In this document: one piece after another, positions 1 to 8,120 of the stretch
Numbering within the stretch: position 1 is the first letter of the stretch
Layout of the letters: each line of letters starts with the position of its first letter
Source of the DNA: an uncultured Collinsella sp.
GTDB taxonomy: Bacteria > Actinomycetota > Coriobacteriia > Coriobacteriales > Coriobacteriaceae
Assembly: GCA_958405195.1 (NCBI GenBank)
Contig: CATYDM010000004.1
Coordinates: 1-64,000 of the forward strand
Direction: 5' to 3'
Length of the DNA: 64,000 nt
Translations under genes and position numbers: made by a program
The notes under the pieces: generated by a model
Told to the model about the DNA's origin: nothing
The model's database searches: none
Seen by the model: only the letters and a program-made list of their open reading frames with translations

Positions 1-48
1 ACCATGGTCGTGGGCATCGTCGGCGCGTTCTTCGGCGTGCTGGCGTAA
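1..48 (+). CDS. PTS mannose-family IID component, C-terminal end only
   Basis: Only the last 15 codons are in the window, ending at TAA 46-48. The visible tail, GIVGAFFGVLA, closely resembles the end of the complete IID protein at 4374-5210 (SIAGAFFGVLGVQ). This points to a second mannose-family (PTS-Man) membrane component whose operon lies upstream of the window. The terminator at 83-122 ends that operon. The assignment rests on this short similarity alone, so the substrate is unknown. Confidence 0.6.
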   Translation, partial: TMVVGIVGAFFGVLA

Positions 49-82
49 GGGCCCGGCTGCATAGATTTTCGTTTCAACCTGG

Positions 83-122
83 AAAGGGGATGGAGCAGGC
101 CTATGCCCTCCATCCCCTTTTT
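83..122 (+). terminator. Rho-independent terminator
   Basis: A 13-bp perfect stem (83-95 with 108-120) around a 12-nt loop runs straight into TTTTT. It lies between the truncated IID gene and the MFS gene and most likely ends the upstream PTS operon. Confidence 0.85.
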
Positions 123-139
123 GTATAGAAGGAGTTCGT

Positions 140-1354
140 ATGTTCGCGAAGAATCGCGAAGCAATGCGCCTGACGCCGGCAGAGGTCAGGCTGATTCTTA
201 TTGAGTCCCTGCAGTGGTGCGCCAACAACGCGGTCTACTTTTTGGGGCTTATCGGTGCTGCCACGTATGATCTGGCCGGCACGGCCTTTTTGGTTGCCGC
301 CATTACGCTCGTGCGCAATCTTATGACGTCGGTGGGCAATATGGTGTCGGGATCGGTCATCGACCGCTTTGGGCCGCGTCGGACGTCGTTTGTGACGTGC
401 GTGATTACGGCGGTGCTTTCGCTTGGCGTGGGGTTGGCGCCGTTGTCTGTCCCCGGGCTTGTGTTTGCCGCGTGCGTCTTGGGACTTGCGGGCGGCTTTA
501 TCAACACCTGCACGCATGCGTTTCCGGGATATCTAGAGTCGACCACCGAGGGCCGTACTCGTGTGAACGGTCTCATGGTGTTTTACAGCAATATCGCCTA
601 TACCGCTGGCCCGCTGCTCGGTGGTGCCATCGTGAGCTGTTTTGCCACGCAATCGGTCTATCTGCTCATGGCGGGCATGATGGGTGTGGCGGCCGTGCTC
701 TCCTTGGGCTGTCACGAGCGTGTTGCTCCCCCAAAAGGGGAGAAGCCGAAGGGAGGTATTCTGGGCGGCATGGCCGAGGGTGCGCGACTTACGTTTCGCG
801 ACCACGACCTGCGTCTCATCTTTATCTCGGGCTTTTTGGGTTTCTTTGCGTTTGGCGCGTTCGATTCGCTGGAGTCGTTGTTCTATCGCGATGTGCTCAA
901 CGTGGATATCGTCTGGCTGGGCTGGCTGTCCTCGGTCGTGGGCCTCACTTCCTCGGTGGGTGCGTTCATCCTGACCAAGCTTTCTGCTCGCCATGTCAAC
1001 CTGCGATTGCTGCTCGGCGCGCTCATGGCCGTGGGCATTGGGTCCATGGTGTACGTGGGCACCGATATGCTGGGGGTCGCGATTATCGGTCAGGCGATTA
1101 ACGGTCTGGCCTGGGGGTTCCTGGAACCGCTGCAGATGATCTTGATTCAGGAGCGCGCCGACATCAAATACCTGGGGCGCATTACCGGCTTTGTGCGTTT
1201 TGGCCTGATGAGCGCCGGCGTGGTGCCGCTGCTGGCGGCTCCGTTTTTGGCGGAGGCTTTGGGCGTCCAGACGGTATTGTTTGGGGCATCGACCATTATT
1301 GCGCTGGTAGGAACGCTATTCTTTGTCACACAAGGGAGACGCCAGGGGCGTTAG
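140..1354 (+). CDS. MFS transporter
   Basis: This 404-residue protein is strongly hydrophobic, with a pattern fitting 12 membrane helices. A motif-A-like loop (DRFGPRR, about residues 74-80) follows the second helix, typical of the major facilitator superfamily. The start is ATG 140, preceded by AAGGAG at a 5-nt gap. It should be a proton-coupled permease or drug/metabolite exporter in the cytoplasmic membrane, but nothing shows the substrate. It lies alone between a terminator and the promoter region of the following PTS operon. Confidence 0.85.
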   Translation: MFAKNREAMRLTPAEVRLILIESLQWCANNAVYFLGLIGAATYDLAGTAFLVAAITLVRNLMTSVGNMVSGSVIDRFGPRRTSFVTCVITAVLSLGVGLAPLSVPGLVFAACVLGLAGGFINTCTHAFPGYLESTTEGRTRVNGLMVFYSNIAYTAGPLLGGAIVSCFATQSVYLLMAGMMGVAAVLSLGCHERVAPPKGEKPKGGILGGMAEGARLTFRDHDLRLIFISGFLGFFAFGAFDSLESLFYRDVLNVDIVWLGWLSSVVGLTSSVGAFILTKLSARHVNLRLLLGALMAVGIGSMVYVGTDMLGVAIIGQAINGLAWGFLEPLQMILIQERADIKYLGRITGFVRFGLMSAGVVPLLAAPFLAEALGVQTVLFGASTIIALVGTLFFVTQGRRQGR

Positions 1355-1373
1355 CTATACATCAAATTCTAAT

Positions 1374-1467
1374 TTAATACCACTCACCAGGGAATATCGA
1401 CCGTTTACCGAGGATTGGGGCAGATTGAAAAGTGGTATTAAAAACACGTTAGGTGTATGTCTATAAT
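1374..1467 (+). promoter_or_regulatory. Promoter and probable operator of the SIS/PTS operon
   Basis: An 11-bp inverted repeat is formed by TTAATACCACT (1374-1384) and AGTGGTATTAA (1431-1441), with a third partial site TTGGTATCG near 1467-1475. A -10-like TATAAT (1462-1467) and a -35-like TTAAAA (1438-1443) have an 18-bp gap, so the downstream arm overlaps the -35. This arrangement fits repression of the operon, possibly with DNA looping. The regulator is not identified; GntR-type proteins often bind such TGGTAT half-sites, which is only an inference here. Confidence 0.55.
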
Positions 1468-1524
1468 TGGTATCGAAAAGAAACGCGATGTATAGATTCG
1501 CGTGCAAGACAGAAAGGAAAAGCA

Positions 1525-2586
1525 ATGAAGGAAACCGAGAAGATCGAGATCATGCACTTTAGCCAGGAGGGCTACGTCGAGGACGGCAAGAACGTCTACG
1601 AGGCCGGCAAGAAGATGACCGCGCTCGCCGACAAGGTCGCCGACGAGGGCTACGACGCCGTGTTCCTGATGGGCGTCGGCGGCACCTGGGACGAGCTCAT
1701 GCAGCTCGAGTACCTCATGAACAAGTTCGGCGACCGCGACCTCGAGGTCTACCTGATCCACGCCGCCGAGTGGGACGTCTCCGGCCACAAGCGCATGACC
1801 GAGAAGTCCGTCGTGCTCACCGCCTCCGAGTCCGGCACCACCCCCGAGGTCCTCGAGGCCGTCAAGAAGATGAAGGAAAAGGGCATTCGTGTCTACGCCA
1901 TGACCAAGCCCGAGGGTCTCATCGGCCAGGCTGTCGGCGCCGAGAATTGCGTCAAGATGGCCTCCGATCATGGTAACGGTGGCTGCGAGATGGGCTACTA
2001 CCTCGCCGACTGCTTCGGCCTGCGCCTGCTCAACCGCCGCGGCTGCTTCCCCAAGTTCGACCTGTTCATCGAGCAGACCAAGGACATCTGGAAGGACATG
2101 CTCGACATCCGCAAGCGCTTCGAGCCGCGCGCCGAGGAGCTCGCCAAGAAGTACGCCCTGGCCCCCTACACCATGTTCATCGGCTCCGGCGCCCTGTGGG
2201 GCGAGACCATCCTCTTCTCGATGTGCATCCTGGAGGAGATGCAGTGGAAGCGCACCCGCTACATCACCTCGGCCGACTTCTTCCACGGCACCCTCGAGCT
2301 CGTGGAGCCGGGCGTCCCGGTCTTCCTGTTCATGGGCGAGGACGAGAACCGCAAGCTCGACGAGCGCGTCCGCGCGTTCCTGACCCGCGGCGTGACCGGC
2401 GACACCGACATCAACATCATCGACACCGCCGAGTTCGCGATCCCCGGCCTTGACGACGAGTTCCGCGTCATCGTGTCTCCGTGGATCCTCTCCTCGCTGA
2501 TCACCGATCGCCTTGCCGCTTACTACGAGACGGTCACCAAGCACAACCTCAACTACCGTCGCTACTATCACCAGTTCGATTACTAA
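1525..2586 (+). CDS. SIS-domain sugar-phosphate deglycase/isomerase, FrlB/GfrF-like
   Basis: The protein has 353 residues and a double SIS-fold layout. The SIS phosphosugar loop is visible as TASESGTTPEVLEAV at about residues 94-108, and an N-terminal MGVGGTW element fits the fructosamine-deglycase branch (FrlB, GfrE/GfrF, FraB). Those enzymes cleave the 6-phosphate of an Amadori compound to glucose 6-phosphate and an amino acid. The start is ATG 1525, with AAAGGA upstream; the reading frame is open further upstream but has no good ribosome site there. Codon use is far more biased (CTC, AAG, GCC) than in neighbouring genes, suggesting very high expression. A glucosamine-type isomerase is the main alternative. 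Confidence 0.75.
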   Translation: MKETEKIEIMHFSQEGYVEDGKNVYEAGKKMTALADKVADEGYDAVFLMGVGGTWDELMQLEYLMNKFGDRDLEVYLIHAAEWDVSGHKRMTEKSVVLTASESGTTPEVLEAVKKMKEKGIRVYAMTKPEGLIGQAVGAENCVKMASDHGNGGCEMGYYLADCFGLRLLNRRGCFPKFDLFIEQTKDIWKDMLDIRKRFEPRAEELAKKYALAPYTMFIGSGALWGETILFSMCILEEMQWKRTRYITSADFFHGTLELVEPGVPVFLFMGEDENRKLDERVRAFLTRGVTGDTDINIIDTAEFAIPGLDDEFRVIVSPWILSSLITDRLAAYYETVTKHNLNYRRYYHQFDY

Positions 2587-2621
2587 TCGGCGACAAATTA
2601 GCTACTGATCAAGAAGCACCC

Positions 2622-2650
2622 TGCCCGGGCGCATGCGTCCGGGCATTTTT
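2622..2650 (+). terminator. Intra-operon terminator or attenuator
   Basis: TGCCCGG (2622-2628) pairs with CCGGGCA (2639-2645), followed by TTTTT. It sits between the deglycase gene and the PTS IIA gene, so it probably lets the first gene be expressed more strongly than the transport genes. Confidence 0.75.
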
Positions 2651-2680
2651 ATGCCGAAGTTCGCAAGAAAGGGGAATCGA

Positions 2681-3097
2681 ATGAGGCAGTTTATCGTTGC
2701 ATCCCATGCTCATTTTGCGTCCGGAATCGTCGAGAGCATTGGGCTACTCTCGGGCGAGCGCGAGAACGTCCATGCGCTGTCTATGTATGTCGACGGAAAC
2801 GAGGACCTGGTCAAGGAGGCCGCAGCGATTCTGGACGGCTTTGCCGCGGACGATGAGGTCGTCGTTTGCACCGACCTCTTTGGCGGCAGCGTCAACAACG
2901 AGTTCACCAAGATCGTCCAGACGCGCCCCAACACGCACCTGGTGACCAATATGAACCTGCCGCTCCTTATTCAGCTGCTGTTCGTGCCCGACTCCACCCC
3001 GATCGATGAGGCCATTCGCCAGATCGTCGAGGCGGACGACACCAAGGTCAAGTACGTCAACGACCTGCTGGGGCAGGCCGAACTCGATGAGTTTTAA
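2681..3097 (+). CDS. PTS mannose-family EIIA component
   Basis: This 138-residue cytoplasmic protein matches the EIIA-Man fold. The N-terminal strand IVASHAHFASG carries the expected phosphohistidine, His9, which takes phosphate from HPr and passes it to IIB. Its length equals a stand-alone IIA domain. ATG 2681 is chosen because AAAGGGG lies just upstream; the longer open frame from 2633 would run through the terminator. It is the first of four contiguous PTS genes, 16 bp ahead of IIB. Confidence 0.9.
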   Translation: MRQFIVASHAHFASGIVESIGLLSGERENVHALSMYVDGNEDLVKEAAAILDGFAADDEVVVCTDLFGGSVNNEFTKIVQTRPNTHLVTNMNLPLLIQLLFVPDSTPIDEAIRQIVEADDTKVKYVNDLLGQAELDEF

Positions 3098-3113
3098 TCG
3101 TTAGGAGCACATC

Positions 3114-3584
3114 ATGATTCAGATGATTCGCGTGGACTATCGACTGCTTCACGGCCAGGTTGCCGTTAGCTGGACCTCGGCTCTGGGTGCCGACTGCATC
3201 CTGTTAGTGAGCGACACGGTCCTCAACGACAAGCTTCGTCTGCAGGCCCTGTCCCTTGCAAAGCCCGAAGGATGCAAGGTCGTCGTCAAAAACACCGAGG
3301 ATGCCGTCAAGGCGCTCCAGAGCGGTGTGACCGACAAGTACAAGCTCTTCGTGGTTTGCGAGACGATCCAACAGGCCGGTGCCGTCGCCAAGGCGATGGG
3401 CGTCAAGAAGATCAACCTCGGCAATGTGGCCTTTAACGAGGATGCCCGCCAGGTCTCGACGAGCGTATTCCTTACGCCCGAGAACGAGGCCTACGTGAAG
3501 GAGCTACTCGGCGAGGGCTATGAGCTGTTCATTCAGATGATTCCGGCGGATGCGAAGACTGACGCCGCAAAGGTCATCGGTTAG
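3114..3584 (+). CDS. PTS mannose-family EIIB component
   Basis: The protein has 156 residues, normal for EIIB of the mannose/fructose/sorbose family. The signature RVDYRLLHGQV near the N terminus contains the phosphorylated residue His13, which donates phosphate to the incoming sugar. The IIA gene ends 16 bp upstream and the IIC gene starts 8 bp downstream, so the genes are co-transcribed. It acts in the cytoplasm on the IIC/IID membrane complex. Confidence 0.92.
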   Translation: MIQMIRVDYRLLHGQVAVSWTSALGADCILLVSDTVLNDKLRLQALSLAKPEGCKVVVKNTEDAVKALQSGVTDKYKLFVVCETIQQAGAVAKAMGVKKINLGNVAFNEDARQVSTSVFLTPENEAYVKELLGEGYELFIQMIPADAKTDAAKVIG

Positions 3585-3592
3585 GGGCTGTC

Positions 3593-4384
3593 ATGGTTAT
3601 CAAGACGATCCTGATTTTCCTGATTGCCCTCTTGGGCTATTCCGAGTGGCTGACCGGTACGAGTTACCTTCAGCGCCCCATTGTGCTCGGACCGTTGGTC
3701 GGCCTTGTCATGGGCGATGTGGTGACCGGCACCATTATGGGCGCCACGATGGAGCTTGCCATGGTCGGTGCCATCTCGGTCGGTGCGTATAACCCGCCCG
3801 ATACGATTTCCGGAACCATTCTGGGCGTGTCGCTTGCCATGCAGGCCGGCGCGGACGCTTCGGCGGCCCTGACCCTGGGCATTCCCATCGCAACGATCGT
3901 CCTGGCGCTCGATACGGCCCTGGGCCAGCCGGTCATGCTGCTGCTGGTGCACCGTATCGACAAAAACGTCGAGGACGGAGACACCAAGGCCATCACGCGC
4001 AACATGCTCATCGCTGGTTACGCGCAGAGCTGGTGCGGCCTGCTGATCATTCCCCTGGCATTCTTCTTTGGCGCCGATGCTGTTGCCAGCCTGCTCAACA
4101 TCATCCCCGATTTCGTTCAGACCGGCATGGATGTCGCCGCCGCCTTCTTGCCCGCACTCGGCTTTGCGATGCTGGCGCAGATGATTATGAACAAAACAGT
4201 GGCTCCGTTCTTCTTCGCTGGCTTCTTCCTCGTCGCCTACTTTGGCATTAGCACGACGGGCGTGGCGATCTTTGCCGCGATTATCGTTGTCGCGATGACG
4301 GTTTTGGGTGACAAGAAAAAGGCGGAGCAGCCCGCAGCGGCAACCGAGGATCCTGCGATTGGGAGTGGGTTCGATGAGTTTTAA
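3593..4384 (+). CDS. PTS mannose-family EIIC membrane component
   Basis: This 263-residue integral membrane protein has the EIIC-Man pattern, with an early QRP..LGPLVGLVMGD segment and ELAMVGA motif in the first third and several long hydrophobic helices. It forms the translocation channel with IID. The last 30 residues are a charged, alanine-rich tail. The gene overlaps IID by 11 bp, so the two subunits are probably translationally coupled. A weak AGGGG site precedes ATG 3593. Confidence 0.92.
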   Translation: MVIKTILIFLIALLGYSEWLTGTSYLQRPIVLGPLVGLVMGDVVTGTIMGATMELAMVGAISVGAYNPPDTISGTILGVSLAMQAGADASAALTLGIPIATIVLALDTALGQPVMLLLVHRIDKNVEDGDTKAITRNMLIAGYAQSWCGLLIIPLAFFFGADAVASLLNIIPDFVQTGMDVAAAFLPALGFAMLAQMIMNKTVAPFFFAGFFLVAYFGISTTGVAIFAAIIVVAMTVLGDKKKAEQPAAATEDPAIGSGFDEF

Positions 4385-5210
4385 GTTTGAGTCTTCTTAC
4401 AACGGGCTGATTTCCCGCGCAGACCTTAAGAAGCTGTTCTGGCGCTCGATTCCCTATGAGCATTCCTGGAACTACGAGCGTATGGGCCATATCGGCTTTA
4501 TGTGGGCCCTTATGCCGATCCTTCGCAAGCTGTATCCGCAGGATGCGGACTTTAAGGCCGCACTTAAGCGCCATATGGAGCTCTATAACGTCACGCCGTA
4601 TATCTCGACGCTCCCCATGTCCATTGCTGCCGCAATGGAAGAAGTCAACGCCACCGAAGATAACTTTGACACGAGCGCGATCTCTAATGTCAAGCTTGCT
4701 TTGATGGGACCGCTGTCCGGCGTGGGCGATGCCTTCTACTGGGGTACGCTGCGAATTTTGGCAACGGGTGTCGGCACGTCGCTGGCGCTGCAGGGCTCTA
4801 TTCTTGGCCCGATTTTGTTCCTGCTCGTGTTCAACGTCCCCCACTACATCATCCGTTACCTGCTGACGTTTGTGGGATATCGCTTTGGCTCGGACATGAT
4901 CAGCAAGGTCCAGGAATCGGGCATTATGGACACGATCGTCAAGATGGCCTCTATCATGGGCGCCATGGTGATCAGCGCTATGACCATGGAGATGGTCACC
5001 GTGGACATTCCGCTCATGGTCGGCGCGGGCGATGGCGCTCAGACGCTCGCCGAGCTGCTCAACGGAATCTTCCCGGGCTTTGTCACGATGGGACTGTTTG
5101 GAATTGTCTATCTCATGCTCAAGAAGAAGATGAATCCGCTGCTCATCATGCTCGTGATCCTACTCGTGAGTATCGCCGGCGCGTTCTTTGGAGTGCTTGG
5201 TGTTCAGTAG
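4374..5210 (+). CDS. PTS mannose-family EIID membrane component
   Basis: The 278-residue product shows the IID signature: an aromatic-rich N-terminal domain (SWNYERMGHIGFMWALMP), the LMGPLSGVGDAFYWG segment, and C-terminal membrane helices ending in AGAFFGVLGVQ. Start ATG 4374 lies inside the end of the IIC gene. The frame is open further upstream, but that part overlaps IIC and lacks a ribosome site. With IIC it makes the permease; the pairing with a SIS deglycase and an FrlC-like protein suggests a glycated amino acid substrate. Confidence 0.92.
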   Translation: MSFKFESSYNGLISRADLKKLFWRSIPYEHSWNYERMGHIGFMWALMPILRKLYPQDADFKAALKRHMELYNVTPYISTLPMSIAAAMEEVNATEDNFDTSAISNVKLALMGPLSGVGDAFYWGTLRILATGVGTSLALQGSILGPILFLLVFNVPHYIIRYLLTFVGYRFGSDMISKVQESGIMDTIVKMASIMGAMVISAMTMEMVTVDIPLMVGAGDGAQTLAELLNGIFPGFVTMGLFGIVYLMLKKKMNPLLIMLVILLVSIAGAFFGVLGVQ

Positions 5211-5240
5211 GGCATCCGTCATAATTAAAACAATGTAAGA

Positions 5241-5275
5241 GGGGGCGTCGCGCACATTGTGCTGCGGCGCCCTTT
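5241..5275 (+). terminator. Hairpin between PTS IID and the epimerase gene
   Basis: A GC-rich stem (GGGCGTCGC with GCGGCGCCC, some wobble pairs) is followed by TTTT at 5273-5276. It could partly terminate transcription before the FrlC-like gene, or protect the mRNA end. Confidence 0.55.
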
Positions 5276-5293
5276 TGCCGAAAGGTGGACAAG

Positions 5294-6130
5294 ATGGAGT
5301 ATCCGCAGCTTGCCGTCATGAATATCAGCCATCGTTATTTTGACCTTGAGGAATTCTTTTCTTCGGCAGCGGCCTCGGGCTACACGTGTTGCGAGCTTTG
5401 GACTGGGGCGATGCATCTGTATGTCGATTGCCATGGATACGATTCGCTCGAGCAGGTGCGGGAGCTGTCGCAGCGGTATGGGGTTCGGATTGTGGGGCTT
5501 TGTCCCGAACAGAACAACCCCAAGCCGTGGAATATCGCGGCGCGTGGGAATGAGGCGCGTGCCCGCACGCTCGCGTACTTTAAGAACGTTGTGGATATCG
5601 CGGCGGAACTTGGAGCCGAGCAGGTCATGGTCTCGAGCGGCTGGGCATTTTTGAACGAGCCGATCGAGGACGCGTGGGGTCGCAGCGCCTCGATGCTGCG
5701 TGCGATTGCCGAGCATGCGGGAGAGCGCGGCGTGCGACTGGTGCTCGAGGCCCTACAGCCGGTTGAGTCGATGATCGTGAACTCGGCGGCCGACACGAAG
5801 CGCATGATCGAGGCAGTTGATCATCCGGCACTTAAGGCGTGTCTGGATATAGGCGCTATGGCGGTGGCGGGGGATACCATCGACGATTATTTCGATCTGC
5901 TTGGCGATGATGTCGCCCACGTGCATTTTGTCGATGTTGCGGCAGATGGCACGACGCATCTTGCCTGGGGTGACGGCAACCGCGACATGCGCGCCGACCT
6001 GGATAGGCTGGTGGCGCGCGGCTATCGCGGAGTTGTTTCGGCCGAGACCTATGACGGGCGCTATTTTGCCGACCCCGCAGCTGCCGATGCGCAGGTAATG
6101 GCAGAGTATCGTCGTGCGATTGGCGCCTAA
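5294..6130 (+). CDS. Sugar phosphate isomerase/epimerase, FrlC-like
   Basis: The 278-residue protein belongs to the xylose-isomerase-like TIM-barrel family. Conserved features are CELWTG (about residues 33-38), an LCPEQNNPKPWN loop, VLEALQPVES with a likely metal-binding Glu, CLDIGAM, and AHVHFVD with a metal-binding His. This order resembles, from memory, E. coli FrlC, the fructoselysine 3-epimerase that converts psicoselysine to fructoselysine. ATG 5294 is preferred over GTG 5285, because AAAGG at 5281-5285 is correctly spaced for the ATG. It is downstream of the PTS genes and fits an Amadori-compound pathway. Confidence 0.7.
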   Translation: MEYPQLAVMNISHRYFDLEEFFSSAAASGYTCCELWTGAMHLYVDCHGYDSLEQVRELSQRYGVRIVGLCPEQNNPKPWNIAARGNEARARTLAYFKNVVDIAAELGAEQVMVSSGWAFLNEPIEDAWGRSASMLRAIAEHAGERGVRLVLEALQPVESMIVNSAADTKRMIEAVDHPALKACLDIGAMAVAGDTIDDYFDLLGDDVAHVHFVDVAADGTTHLAWGDGNRDMRADLDRLVARGYRGVVSAETYDGRYFADPAAADAQVMAEYRRAIGA

Positions 6131-6218
6131 GTGGGGTTGGGTTGCGGCAACCTACCCTATGTTTCCAAATGAATACGGCGTGAGCGGCTGCGACGGATTT
6201 TCCCCGCAAGCACTCTAG

Positions 6219-6263
6219 TATGCTAAAGTACCCAGAAGACCGGCGGAGCTATGCCGGTCTTCT
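6219..6263 (+). promoter_or_regulatory. Probable his operon promoter with 5'-end hairpin
   Basis: A TATGCT hexamer (6219-6224) could be the -10 of the histidine operon; no clear -35 is seen. A perfect 11-bp stem (6234-6244 with 6253-6263, 8-nt loop) begins about where transcription would start. There is no T-run after it, so it is not a simple terminator. It may stabilise the 5' end of the mRNA or belong to a leader control element. No leader peptide or T-box pattern was recognised. Confidence 0.4.
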
Positions 6264-6299
6264 GTTCCATATGAAGTACAGCATGAGGAGGCTCACCAG

Positions 6300-8015
6300 A
6301 TGACGGCCACACCGTGGGGATTCCGGGACATATTGCCCGAGGAGGCTCAGGCGCGCGAGGAGATCGCATGTACGGTGAAGGGCTGCTTCAGGGAGCATCA
6401 TTACCTTCCGGTCGAGACGCCGCTGCTCGAGGACAAGGGTTCGCTCGAGGAAGGCGGCCGTATTGCGGACACGCCGTTTAAGCTCTTTGATGACGACGGT
6501 CGCCTGCTGGTGGTCCGTCCCGACAACACGCTGCCGATCGTGCGCTTGGTCTCGACCCGCATGTGCGCGGCCGATCTGCCGCTGCGCCTTCGCTACGAGG
6601 CGCCGGTGGTTCGTGAGTGTCAGCGCAATGCCGGCGGCTCGCGCCAGTTTACCCAGCTGGGCTTTGAGCTCATCGGTGCGGGAGATACCGCGGGCGATGT
6701 TGAGATTGTCTCGCTCGTTGCCGAGGCCGTACGCGAGCTGGCACTTCCCGATGCGCGCATTATCGCAGGCAGCGTGCGTCCTTTTAAGGAATTGCTCGCG
6801 GTGTGCGAGGATCGTGAGCTGGCTGCCGAGGCCCTGCGCTGCGTGCACGCCAACGACTTTGTGGGCCTCGATGCCCGCGTGGCGGCAAGCGCCGAGTCCG
6901 ATGCCGTCAAGGCTGCCATTAGCGAGCTGCCGCGCCTGCACGGCGGTGCCGAGGTGCTCGACCGCGTGGATGCGCTGCTGGAGGCCGCCGGTATCGCCGC
7001 ACCGCTCACGCGCGAGCTGCGTGCCCTGGTCGAGGGTCTAGCTCCCGAGGACGCCCAGGTGCTGTCGTTCGACTTCTCCATCATGAACTCGTTCGATTAC
7101 TACACGGGCCTGGTCTTTAAGGCCTATGCCGGCGGCCTGCCTGACCCGGTCGGTTCGGGCGGCCGCTACGACTCCATCTTTACCGGCGCATTTGGCGACG
7201 GCATCGAGGTGCCGGCGGCGGGTTTCGCCTTTTCGCTCGAGCGCCTGGAGACCGCGCGCACCTCGGCCGAGGATGCCGCTTCCGACGGCGATCACGCCGT
7301 GGGCCGTGGCGCCGAGGGCCCGCTGCGCATTGCCGTGCCCAAGGGCTCGCTCAAAGCCGACACACTCGACGTGCTCGAGGCTGCAGGCTTGGACGTCTCT
7401 GAGTTGCGCGACACCGGCCGTCACCTCATCGTGCGCGGTCGCGACACGCGTGCTGGTGAGGGCGCGGTCGGCGATATCGAGTTTGTCATCGTGCGCCCCA
7501 GCGACGCGCCCGCCTTTGTGGGCTGTGGCGGTGCCGATTGCGGCATTTGCGGTTGGGACTCGCTTATCGAGGCCGATCTCAACCTGCTGCAGCTGGTCGA
7601 TCTGGGCTACGGCCTGTGCACCTTTATCGAGGCGGAGCCCGCGTGGCGCGCCGGCCAGGCCGAGCGCAACTATGCCCGCCGTGGGTCGCTTCGTGTGGCC
7701 ACCAAGTATCCGCGCATCGCGAGTGCCTGGTATGCCGAGCGCGGCGTGAACGCCGACATCGTCTCGCTGCGCGGCAACATCGAGCTGGGCCCCATTGTCG
7801 GTATGACCGATCGCATCGTGGATATTACCGCCACGGGCGCCACGCTGCGTGACAACGACCTGGTCATCACCGGCCGCATCATGGACTGTACGGCCCGCTT
7901 CTTTGTCAATCCGGGCGCCGCGCGCCTGGATCCGCGCGTACGCAATCTGGCCGATCGTTTGGCGGCAGCCGTGAAGGACAAGCATTTTGAGCCCGTCGCG
8001 GGCTCGGCACAATAG
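6300..8015 (+). CDS. hisZG: Fused ATP phosphoribosyltransferase: HisZ regulatory and HisG catalytic domains
   Basis: Residues 1 to about 320 are HisZ, the histidyl-tRNA-synthetase-like regulatory subunit: PWGFRDILPEEA at the N terminus, VRPDNTLPIVRL, and FDYYTGLVFKAY with GSGGRYD. After a short acidic linker (about 322-340), residues 341-571 are short-form HisG, starting PLRIAVPKGSL and including the PRPP-loop region IVDITATGATLRDNDL. It catalyses the first step of histidine synthesis, ATP plus PRPP to phosphoribosyl-ATP, and should be histidine-inhibited. In most bacteria these subunits are separate proteins. The start is ATG 6300 behind GAGGAGG. It leads the his operon. Confidence 0.93.
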   Translation: MTATPWGFRDILPEEAQAREEIACTVKGCFREHHYLPVETPLLEDKGSLEEGGRIADTPFKLFDDDGRLLVVRPDNTLPIVRLVSTRMCAADLPLRLRYEAPVVRECQRNAGGSRQFTQLGFELIGAGDTAGDVEIVSLVAEAVRELALPDARIIAGSVRPFKELLAVCEDRELAAEALRCVHANDFVGLDARVAASAESDAVKAAISELPRLHGGAEVLDRVDALLEAAGIAAPLTRELRALVEGLAPEDAQVLSFDFSIMNSFDYYTGLVFKAYAGGLPDPVGSGGRYDSIFTGAFGDGIEVPAAGFAFSLERLETARTSAEDAASDGDHAVGRGAEGPLRIAVPKGSLKADTLDVLEAAGLDVSELRDTGRHLIVRGRDTRAGEGAVGDIEFVIVRPSDAPAFVGCGGADCGICGWDSLIEADLNLLQLVDLGYGLCTFIEAEPAWRAGQAERNYARRGSLRVATKYPRIASAWYAERGVNADIVSLRGNIELGPIVGMTDRIVDITATGATLRDNDLVITGRIMDCTARFFVNPGAARLDPRVRNLADRLAAAVKDKHFEPVAGSAQ

Positions 8016-8120
8016 CGTGAGCACGCACGGGCGCCCCAACGTACGGGCTGCGGGCCGATTGGCGCCGCCGCCCGGCCTCTCGTTTTTCGAACACAACCTC
8101 GACCGATAGGGGATACCGAA

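Noticed and set aside
1453..1524. N-terminal extension of the SIS-domain protein from an upstream start
   Set aside because: The extension would begin inside the promoter and has no ribosome site, while ATG 1525 has a good one.
6131..6299. T-box or histidine leader peptide upstream of hisZG
   Set aside because: No run of His codons with a start, and no T-box consensus was seen; only a plain hairpin.
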